Shown: positions 38,001-44,180 of the stretch, piece after piece
Layout of the letters: every line of letters begins with the position of its first letter
Position numbering within the stretch: position 1 is the first letter of the stretch
Assembly (NCBI RefSeq): GCF_000374085.1
Contig: NZ_KB893411.1
Location: 1-64,000 of the forward strand
DNA length: 64,000 nucleotides
Reading direction: 5' to 3'
Source of the DNA: Spirosoma spitsbergense DSM 19989
Lineage (GTDB): Bacteria; Bacteroidota; Bacteroidia; Cytophagales; Spirosomataceae
Position numbers and translations under genes: made by a program
Notes under the pieces: model-generated
Told to the model about the DNA's origin: nothing
The model's input: the letters and a program-made list of their open reading frames with translations, nothing else
Databases searched by the model: none

Positions 38001-39949
38001 ATGGTTCCGAGCAAGGTGCTGCCAGACCCGTACATGGCCGTACCCGACTGGGGGCTGCTGAACACAACGAAACGGACGGAATCGACCTGACTGAGGTGCG
38101 TTCCGTTCGATACAATGGAATCCAGCGGCATGCCCGAACACAGGCTCAGGTTATCTGTCTCATTTCGTAGTTCGGGACAGGTGTAAATACCCAGATCATT
38201 CGTGAAATCATTCTGACCAGCGTTGCCCGTTGTTACGGTAATGATCGCTGTGTTACCCGTTAGCTGCGCATCGGAGTCGCGGAGGTCGGGGTTGGTAAAG
38301 TTGTTGCTGTTGGCCGGTGAGAGGGTATATTGACGCTGTAGCCCGGATAGGGGGGTGGACCCCTTCATTGTAATGTCCAGTGCCGACAACTGGGTCATGT
38401 CCATCCGGATCTCGTAGCGACGATTATACTGGAGGCTACCCGATACGGTCGTGTTGTTGAAGTAAAACTGGCCGCCATCGTGCGTCGTTTGGGAGGCAAT
38501 GGGGGTACCTCCGTTGTCCATATCGTAAAGGGTCAATACAACCCCGTCGATACCCGGTTCGTAGGCGTTCTGGATCCCATCGCGGTTATCATCGAACCAG
38601 AAGCGGTTACCAATCTCGATAGGGGCAGGGTCGCAAAGGAGTTTATTGTCGCCCAGTCCGCCCGCTTTGGCAAAAAGCCCTTCCGCTTGCCGGTATATCT
38701 CATAGTTTCGGGTAACGGCGGCCTTCGTTGCGTTGAAAATTTTCAGGCCCGCTGCCAGATAGCGGTCGTCAATCGGATCGACGGCCGAGTTTATGATTTC
38801 GTTGTAGCCCGGAGCAAAAGACAAGGCCCCCGACGTTATTTCCCTACTGGCAACATTACCGAAGAACTTCCAGTAATCCTGTCCGTAAAATTCGCCACCA
38901 CCGGGCCCGTCATTATCCCCAACGCCGGTACCCGTGAGTGGCCCTGCCTGACCATTCTTTTCCAGTTCAAACGTGCCATTGTTGTTATACGCCCGGAGCA
39001 AATCACCAAACCCAAATGAATCATAGCTTCCATGCCCGGCGGGGTCATGGTTGGCCTGACCACCCAGGTGAGCAAACCGGCTCAGCATACCAATAAACAT
39101 GGACCCGTCCACATCAAATTCCAGGTCAGTCACCATCGGCTGGGACGATATCGCAAACCGGGGCGTTGGTCCTTCGCCACAGGGATCCGGCCAGGCATCG
39201 GTCCAGGGAAGCCAGTGATCTTTGGTGATGCAGGTACCCGTCATATCCACCGGGCCCCGCTGGTAGTCGAGTGGAAACGAAAGTACCTCGTCAAAAACAG
39301 CGTTGGCAACAGCCGGATCGAATCGGTAGATGGTGACTTTCAGGTCACTCGCCTGTTGGGATGTTTCGGCCGAACAGACAACCCCCACGTAAATTTTACC
39401 TCGGTAGACCTTAAGGGCCCAGGGACGAAAATCGCCATTGGAGCAGCCCGGATTAGGAACCGCCCACGATTTTACGTCCGAAGCCGAGGGTACCACGGCT
39501 GGCAGTCCGATGGGCAAGCCATACACCTTACGATCGTTGAGGTTGACAACGTACAGCGTTTTATCATCGTCCGACATGTCGGCTCCCCCAAAACTCATCC
39601 GGCCAACCGCCGACATGGCACTGGGGTCTGTGCTGCCGCCAGTACGATCGCCAAACAAATTAGCCAGTGGGTCTTTATGCGGGTCTTCCCCTACATCGAT
39701 GCCCAACGCCGTAACCGACATGAAGGTAGAACTAACACCCGAGGCAACGTCTGTTACGTAGATACCGCCCGGACCAGCGGGGCCGAAACTGGTATGGCGT
39801 TTAACGAAGGCGGTACTAAAAACCTTTTTGGCCCGTCGCTGGTAAGCAAGCCCCCAGACTGTTCCTATCTCGCCCGCTGTGCCAACGTGAGCAGGCAGGA
39901 AATTGCCCGGCCCGGCTATGCCTGATGCTTCGTAGGGAAACATGACCAT
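35051..39949 (-). CDS. SdrD-B/SprB-repeat cell-surface adhesin, main part (after an in-frame amber)
   Basis: This 1632-aa frame lacks a signal peptide because it is the continuation of the frame at 40127-40489. The same frame runs on upstream for 59 more codons (VDLGINYPTDYCQ...) up to a single TAG at 40127-40129. The first 430 residues are a propeller-like or globular region (GDRTGGSTDPSAM, FRPWALKVYRGKIYVGVVCS). Next come an SdrD-B unit (GNRFWFDDNRDGIQNAYEPG), a PKD-like domain and ten SprB-type repeats of 75 aa. The tail is Cys-rich and ends VVRRSKK. It would be a large surface adhesin and probable T9SS client. Translation from the Met at 39949 would give a leaderless protein, so as written it is likely non-functional. 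Confidence 0.75.
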   Translation of the reverse strand: MVMFPYEASGIAGPGNFLPAHVGTAGEIGTVWGLAYQRRAKKVFSTAFVKRHTSFGPAGPGGIYVTDVASGVSSTFMSVTALGIDVGEDPHKDPLANLFGDRTGGSTDPSAMSAVGRMSFGGADMSDDDKTLYVVNLNDRKVYGLPIGLPAVVPSASDVKSWAVPNPGCSNGDFRPWALKVYRGKIYVGVVCSAETSQQASDLKVTIYRFDPAVANAVFDEVLSFPLDYQRGPVDMTGTCITKDHWLPWTDAWPDPCGEGPTPRFAISSQPMVTDLEFDVDGSMFIGMLSRFAHLGGQANHDPAGHGSYDSFGFGDLLRAYNNNGTFELEKNGQAGPLTGTGVGDNDGPGGGEFYGQDYWKFFGNVASREITSGALSFAPGYNEIINSAVDPIDDRYLAAGLKIFNATKAAVTRNYEIYRQAEGLFAKAGGLGDNKLLCDPAPIEIGNRFWFDDNRDGIQNAYEPGIDGVVLTLYDMDNGGTPIASQTTHDGGQFYFNNTTVSGSLQYNRRYEIRMDMTQLSALDITMKGSTPLSGLQRQYTLSPANSNNFTNPDLRDSDAQLTGNTAIITVTTGNAGQNDFTNDLGIYTCPELRNETDNLSLCSGMPLDSIVSNGTHLSQVDSVRFVVFSSPQSGTAMYGSGSTLLGTILPDPTTGRTVLRNPVVNTTNNTAGMVSQYIYALVWPMPADPNCRQSSQTVLTVSPAVSASATGGTVSCSTIQITLNGQALYGNGSAATNVTYTWTGPNGFSSTQQNPSVSEVGIYTLTVGNPACTSVQSPLAIATVIANTAVPVASVNSLTLTCINPTGTLTASVSGGTSPFSYQWSTGVSSQRIAVNTAGPYSLTVTGSNGCRTVATSTVTADLTTPVVSVNNLALNCANPTGTLTASVSGGSSPYTYLWSTGATSPDITVGSAAGPYSVTVTGSNGCVTTATTTVTADTMASGASVNSLTLTCVNPTGTLTASVSGGTAPFSYQWSTGVSSQRIAVNTAGPYSVTVTSANGCVTTATATVSSDVVPPGTSLNSLTLTCANPSGLLTANAMGGTAPYTYQWNTGQTTAGITANTDGPYSVTVTGANGCQTVASTAVISDTAVPTASVNSQTLTCARPAGTLTANATGGTAPYTYQWSTTANTPSISVGRAGSYSVVLTGTNGCSSSAVASVVQDTNQPGVSVNALTLTCTNPSGRLTAGVIGGDTPYTYLWNTGATSASIMASEAGPYSVTVTGANGCSSAATVTVISNTAVPVSFVNSLTLTCISPTGTLSTRVTGGTAPYTYLWSTGATTNDITASSAGPYSVTVAGANGCIATVAATVTSETVVPSASVNSLTLTCTNPSGNLTASVTGGTAPYTYRWSTNASTPGISVGSAGSYSVVITGANGCSTSTSASVVSGTAVPSVSVNALTLTCTTLSGILTASTTDGTAPYSYRWNTGAATASITASEAGPYSVTVTGANGCITTATTSVVSETTVPRALVNTLELTCTSQSGMLSTTVTGGAGPYTYLWNTGQTTASITVSTAGPYSATVTGSNGCNTIVSTPVTSNTVTPVMTTTVVAKNCETCAATVAATAPGATLSWTGPNNFTAIGSEAKATDDGTYVVTATASNGCRVSASLAVVPFVCPPATCIPIVVRRSKK
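35318..37567 (-). repeat. Ten tandem 225-bp SprB-type repeats
   Basis: Ten units of 75 codons share the pattern SVNSLTLTC.NP.G.LTA.V, then GGTAPYTYLWSTGATT..I, AGPYSVTVTGANGC and a VTSDT.VP linker. Units 1 and 3 are nearly identical over their first half, pointing to recent duplication or conversion. Each unit has one Cys in the LTC strand and one in NGC, probably a disulfide. The pattern matches the SprB repeat (PF13573). Confidence 0.85.
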
Positions 39950-40126
39950 TGCATCCGTCAGGGCGGCCTGTTTTTCGGGTGGTACAGGGTTCCCGTTTAT
40001 ATCAAGCGTCGACTGCGAATCGCCATTGACAAAGCAGGACGTAATCAGCAGTCTGCCCGCCTGCTGGCAATAATCAGTGGGATAGTTTATGCCCAGATCA
40101 ACGCCCCCGGCCGGCGCTTTCAGGAA

Positions 40127-40489
40127 CTATACACTTGTTCCGTTGTTACTACCATACGAACTGGTATAGTAGCCCGTCAGGAAATTGTCGAATTCAATGC
40201 GCACAGTACTACCAGACGGAACATCGGTCGGGCTGAATGCGTACTTACCATCAGCACCGCTGCTGGTTGAAATGGGTATTTGGTTAAAATTGATGAAAGC
40301 CCGTACCGTGATACCGGCCACACCCAATTCGGTGGGCAATGTGTCGGAGCGAATGCCATTCGAGTCGAAGTCACGGAAAACAACCCCGCTTACCTGGGCG
40401 TTGATCGTCGTTGTGCAGATAAGAACAGCTAAAAAAGCTATCAGTGAACACCACCTCCCAGTGGTGTTCAACGGATACACGTTTCTCAT
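40127..40489 (-). CDS. N-terminal piece of the amber-split surface adhesin
   Basis: The 120-aa frame has a signal peptide (about residues 1-32, LIAFLAVLICTTTINAQ). An SdrD-B-type domain follows: VSGVVFRDFDSNGIRSDTLP, VAGITVRAF, SSGADGKYAFSPTDV, STVRIEFDN. It ends NGTSV and a TAG. The next codons in the same frame read FLKAPAGGVDLGINYPTDYC, which is the expected continuation. Related proteins have a Gln at the TAG position (GTSVQF), so one C-to-T change of CAG would explain it. It therefore supplies the export signal for the 1632-aa part. If the stop is real, only this short piece is exported. Confidence 0.75.
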   Translation of the reverse strand: MRNVYPLNTTGRWCSLIAFLAVLICTTTINAQVSGVVFRDFDSNGIRSDTLPTELGVAGITVRAFINFNQIPISTSSGADGKYAFSPTDVPSGSTVRIEFDNFLTGYYTSSYGSNNGTSV

Positions 40490-40594
40490 GGATAAGTCAA
40501 TTTAATTTGTAATAAACAGGGAGATATAACAGGCAGGATTAGTGGGTTGTAAGGGGTGAAACAGGGATAAAAAATCTGTTAATTATCTTTATTT

Positions 40595-40602
40595 TACTTT
40601 TG
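40595..40602 (+). promoter_or_regulatory. Predicted -7 promoter element of priA
   Basis: TACTTTTG matches TAnnTTTG and lies about 100 bases before the priA start, in the divergent region between the adhesin and priA. No clear -33 TTG is seen. Confidence 0.35.
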
Positions 40603-40701
40603 GTTTACAACTACGCATCCATTGTGGGGAAATAGACAAAAGCCCTGCCAAATGGCGGAGGGTTTTGTTCGTATATTTATTGTCCATACTCGAGAGCTTT
40701 T

Positions 40702-43227
40702 GTGGAAAATTCGTTCAGTCCTTTGTTTACGGCCTTTGATCAGGAAGAAGTAACCTTCTTTGCCGATTTGATTTTGCCCATTCCGGTACCAAAATTGTTT
40801 ACCTATCGGGTTCCGCGCGGGATGGCTGAGGTGCTCAAAATTGGTGCCAGAGTGATTGTGCCCTTTGGTAAGAAAAATAGCCGCGTGCTAACGGCGGTCG
40901 TGGCCAAACTGCATAACTCACCCCCCGCTGCCTACCAGGCCCGGTATATTAGCGAGGTACTGGACGAGTACCCGCTGGTGACCGGCTACCAGCTGGAGTT
41001 GTTCAAATGGATGGCTGAATATTACATGTGCTGCGTGGGTGATGTGATGAACGTGGCCCTGCCATCGGGCCTGAAAATATCGAGTCAGTCGAAAGTGCAG
41101 GTCAACCCGGATTTCGATTATCCCGAACTGCTCACCGGGTTTGAAGAAACACTGCTTGCCGAGCTGAAAAAACACCCGGCCCTGTCGTACGATGAACTGG
41201 GACGAATGGCGGGTGAGGGAACCAACGTACCCGCTTTGATCAAGTCGCTGGTGGGCAAAAAGGCGATTATTGTATTCGAGGAAGTCCGGGAAAAATACGT
41301 ACCCAAAATGGTTCGAAAGGTGCGCCTGCACCGGAACTACGAAGAAAAGGAGCAACTGCTTGTTCTGCTGAACCGGCTTGAAAAACTACCCAAACAGCAA
41401 GAGGTCGTGATGCGGTACCTGCAGCACGTACCGATGCAGCGCAACCCGGAACTCAACCAGAAAGGACTTGATAAGGGTATTCTGAATCAGGACGACGAAC
41501 TATCGCAGTCATCCCTGTCTACCCTGATCAAGAACCAGGTGTTTGAAACGTTTGAACTGATCCAGCCCCGCTTTTCGGACAATAACGCCCCCCAGGCCGA
41601 AATCAAACTGACCGAAGCGCAGCAAACGGCTTCGGCTCAGATTATGGCGCAGTTCGATACCCAGAACATCGTGTTGCTGCACGGTATAACCGGAAGCGGT
41701 AAAACCGAAGTCTACATCGACCTTATCCAGCAGGCCCTCGGTAGTGGGTCGCAGGTGCTGTATCTCCTGCCCGAAATTGCCCTCACCACGCAGATTGTGG
41801 TGCGGTTGCAGCGGGTATTCGGCGACAAAATGGGGATTTACCACTCCAAGTTTTCGGACAATGAGCGGGTGGAGGTCTGGAAAGGCGTCGTGTCTGGCCA
41901 ATATCAGTTTGTGGTGGGCGTGCGGTCGGCGGTGTTTCTGCCCTTCGATAACCTCGGTTTGATTATCGTGGACGAAGAGCACGAGACCAGCTACAAACAG
42001 CACGACCCGGCACCCCGCTACCACGCCCGCGACGTAGCCATCATGCTGGCCCACTGGCAGCAAGCCAAAGTGTTGCTGGGGTCGGCCACGCCCGCTTTGG
42101 AAACCTATTTCCAGGCCAAACAGGGTCGCTATGGATTGGTGGAACTGTTCAAGCGATTCGGCGATGCCACGCTGCCCAATATTCTGCTGATCAATACCCA
42201 ACAGGAAAAGCGGCAGAAATCCATGAAGAATGAGTTTTCGTCGGCCTTACTCACGGCGCTGGGCGATAACATGGAGCGCAAAGAGCAGAGCATCCTCTTC
42301 CAGAACCGCCGGGGCTACTCGCCTTACATGCAGTGCGAAGACTGCGACTGGACGGCCGAGTGTAACAACTGCGCCGTCAGCCTGACCTACCATCAGCGCG
42401 ACGCCGAACTGCGCTGCCACTATTGCGGCCATAAAGACCCCGTGCCCCGTACCTGCCCTACCTGCGGTTCGACCAAGGTGAAAACGATTGGGTTTGGCAC
42501 CGAGAAACTGGAAGACCAACTTCTGATTTACTTCCCCGAATCGAAGGTGTTACGGATGGACCTGGATACGACTCGCGCCAAAAACGCCTATCAGAACATA
42601 ATTCAGGAGTTTGAAGGTGGGGAGGTCGACATTCTGGTGGGTACGCAGATGATTACCAAAGGACTCGACTTCGATAACGTGAGTCTGGTCGGTATTTTCG
42701 ACGCTGACCGGCTCATTCACTTCCCCGACTTCCGGGCCACGGAGCGGGCGTTTCAGATGATTACGCAGGTGAGCGGCCGGGCGGGCAGGCGGGCCGGGCG
42801 GCAGGGAACAGTGCTGATTCAAACGGCTAATCCACAACAGCCCATTCTGCAAAAGGTGATTCAGAACGACTACAAAGGATTGTACGAAGAGGAGATTCAG
42901 GAACGTCGGGATTTCAGTTACCCGCCCTTCGTGCGGCTTATCAAACTAACCGTTCGCCACACCGACAAAGCCATCAGTCAGCAGGCCGCTACCCGCCTTG
43001 CCGCCGAACTCACCGATGCGCTCGGCAGCAGCCGCGTACTGGGGCCCGAAGAACCCCTGGTGGAGCGTATAAGAAACCAGTTTCTGTTCGATATCCTCGT
43101 CAAGATAGAGCGCGAAAAAGTGAACATAAAAGCGGTGAAAACCTACATCCGCGATCGCATCAACGATATCCTCACCGACAAAGGATTACGTCAGGTCAGC
43201 ATCGTGGCCGATGTGGATTGTTTATGA
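40702..43227 (+). CDS. priA: Primosomal replication restart helicase PriA
   Basis: The 841-aa product starts at a GTG at 40702. The DNA-binding N-terminus has LPIPVPKLFTYRVPRGM. The helicase core shows Walker A GITGSGKTEVY (about residue 328), Walker B DEEH (about 424) and LLGSATPALET. The eight-cysteine zinc region runs from CEDCDWTAECNNCAVSLTYH to HYCGHKDPVPRTCPTCGS. Motifs V and VI (GTQMITKGLDFDNVSLVG, QVSGRAGRRAGRQG) follow. It reloads the replicative helicase at stalled forks. The length, slightly above the 730-aa E. coli protein, is usual for Bacteroidota. No ATG start fits better. Confidence 0.94.
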   Translation: MENSFSPLFTAFDQEEVTFFADLILPIPVPKLFTYRVPRGMAEVLKIGARVIVPFGKKNSRVLTAVVAKLHNSPPAAYQARYISEVLDEYPLVTGYQLELFKWMAEYYMCCVGDVMNVALPSGLKISSQSKVQVNPDFDYPELLTGFEETLLAELKKHPALSYDELGRMAGEGTNVPALIKSLVGKKAIIVFEEVREKYVPKMVRKVRLHRNYEEKEQLLVLLNRLEKLPKQQEVVMRYLQHVPMQRNPELNQKGLDKGILNQDDELSQSSLSTLIKNQVFETFELIQPRFSDNNAPQAEIKLTEAQQTASAQIMAQFDTQNIVLLHGITGSGKTEVYIDLIQQALGSGSQVLYLLPEIALTTQIVVRLQRVFGDKMGIYHSKFSDNERVEVWKGVVSGQYQFVVGVRSAVFLPFDNLGLIIVDEEHETSYKQHDPAPRYHARDVAIMLAHWQQAKVLLGSATPALETYFQAKQGRYGLVELFKRFGDATLPNILLINTQQEKRQKSMKNEFSSALLTALGDNMERKEQSILFQNRRGYSPYMQCEDCDWTAECNNCAVSLTYHQRDAELRCHYCGHKDPVPRTCPTCGSTKVKTIGFGTEKLEDQLLIYFPESKVLRMDLDTTRAKNAYQNIIQEFEGGEVDILVGTQMITKGLDFDNVSLVGIFDADRLIHFPDFRATERAFQMITQVSGRAGRRAGRQGTVLIQTANPQQPILQKVIQNDYKGLYEEEIQERRDFSYPPFVRLIKLTVRHTDKAISQQAATRLAAELTDALGSSRVLGPEEPLVERIRNQFLFDILVKIEREKVNIKAVKTYIRDRINDILTDKGLRQVSIVADVDCL

Positions 43228-43276
43228 GACTCGTTTGGCTTTCTTACTTTGACTATGCCAGTCTAAACATCTCAGC

Positions 43277-43408
43277 CTATACGGCTTCAACCAAATAGTC
43301 CAGGTTCTCTTCGTGCAGGAAGTTGTGGGGCGGCATGAAGTTTCCACCGTGCTCGGCTACTGTACGCTGATTGATGAAGGCGATGTCGTCTTTGTCCAGA
43401 TAGGTCAT
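43277..43408 (-). pseudogene. Doc/Fic death-on-curing toxin remnant
   Basis: This 43-codon frame reads MTYLDKDDIAFINQRTVAEH, then GGNFMPPHNFLHEENLDYLV and EAV before a TAG at 43277-43279. It is the N-terminus of a Doc-family (Fic-fold) toxin. Beyond the stop the frame reads AEMF, as intact proteins do after a Gln, then ends again at TAG; the rest of the toxin, including the catalytic HPF region, is gone and priA follows. Its ATG overlaps the antitoxin stop by four bases (ATGA), the normal operon layout. It is non-functional. Confidence 0.72.
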
Positions 43409-43596
43409 GCCAACGCCCTGAAAACGGCTTCGTATTCAGCAAAATCTTCATTCACGATTTGCTCCAGGCGTTGTCGCTTGTTTTGCTTCAACGAGTTGGC
43501 TACTTCGAGAATGAGATTCCTGACAAAATCCGGATCATTGACTGCCAACTCTTTAAGTGATTGGCTAATTTGATCCTTATCCAATGGTGCGCTCAT
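43405..43596 (-). CDS. Antitoxin of a decayed Doc/Fic toxin module
   Basis: The 63-aa product starts MSAPLDKDQISQSLKELAVN and ends NEDFAEYEAVFRALA. It is entirely helical and charged. Position, four-base overlap with the doc remnant and the ending resemble the small uncharacterised antitoxins that precede death-on-curing toxins in Bacteroidota. The frame is complete, so it is an orphan antitoxin that could still repress its promoter or neutralise related toxins. The upstream 100 bases carry repeated TTGATAGT words and an inverted repeat. Confidence 0.65.
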   Translation of the reverse strand: MSAPLDKDQISQSLKELAVNDPDFVRNLILEVANSLKQNKRQRLEQIVNEDFAEYEAVFRALA

Positions 43597-43618
43597 GACT
43601 TTGCAAGTTTATCTATAC

Positions 43619-43706
43619 AAAAGTAAGTAATTGATTGATAGTCTGTTGATAGTAACGCTGACGGAGAGCCTAAAGTTGACCCTTCAATCCTGATTTACTT
43701 ACTTTT
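43619..43706. repeat. 12-bp inverted repeat and TTGATAGT direct repeat upstream of the orphan antitoxin
   Basis: AAAAGTAAGTAA (43619-43630) and TTACTTACTTTT (43695-43706) are perfect complements 64 bases apart, and TTGATAGT occurs twice between them. The right arm overlaps the end of the next gene's coding sequence. These could be operator sites of the toxin-antitoxin promoter; this is tentative. Confidence 0.35.
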
Positions 43707-44124
43707 TATGCCCATTAATCCAGGGAATGACGAATCCTCTGCCAGTAGAATACGATTGGCCGTACAGTTTATTTTCGTCCAGATAGCCGCTGTGAAAATA
43801 GGTGCCCGACTGGTCGGCGGTAGTGAAGGCAAAGTAAATCACGCCCCACGCAGTATTGACCTTACCATCCGAAAAAGGCGTATCGTAAAACACGCCACTC
43901 AACGAACCATCGAAGTAGCCATTGACGACAAACTCTTTTAAATAAGGAGCCGCGTCGGGCGCGGGGCGCAGGTCGATTTCCCAGGTGCCGCTCAGGGCGC
44001 GAAGTAATGAATCTTTGGTGGCTGCAGCCATCGTCTGGGCTGGCTTGCTGGCAGATTGACCGTAGCTGCTGACACATAAAGCTACTGCCAACAGGCCAGT
44101 GAATAAATGGGTACGTAGTTGCAT
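43699..44124 (-). CDS. Secreted hypothetical protein
   Basis: The 141-aa product has a signal peptide (MQLRTHLFTGLLAVALCVSS, cleaved near YGQ). The body begins LLRALSGTWEIDLRPAPDAA and consists of beta-strands (FVVNGYFDGSLSGVFYDTPF, WGVIYFAFTTADQSGTYFHSG). This suggests a small lipocalin-like barrel that senses or binds a ligand in the periplasm. I cannot name a family. It is 56 bases downstream of the outer-membrane barrel gene and probably co-transcribed with it. Confidence 0.6.
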   Translation of the reverse strand: MQLRTHLFTGLLAVALCVSSYGQSASKPAQTMAAATKDSLLRALSGTWEIDLRPAPDAAPYLKEFVVNGYFDGSLSGVFYDTPFSDGKVNTAWGVIYFAFTTADQSGTYFHSGYLDENKLYGQSYSTGRGFVIPWINGHKK

Positions 44125-44180
44125 GATTGTCGATTGATTTTAGTTGTGTTTTGTGCACGTAAAACTTTGCCTGACAGGCT

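Noticed and set aside
39032-39925. Plus-strand frame of 297 codons opposite the adhesin
   Set aside because: It mirrors the adhesin's coding frame; the adhesin side has clear SdrD-B and SprB motifs.
41509-42201. Minus-strand frame of 230 codons inside priA
   Set aside because: Antisense to the helicase core; no motifs.
43313-43573. Plus-strand frame of 86 codons opposite the antitoxin and doc remnant
   Set aside because: The minus-strand genes fit a known operon layout with a four-base overlap, so this is a shadow.
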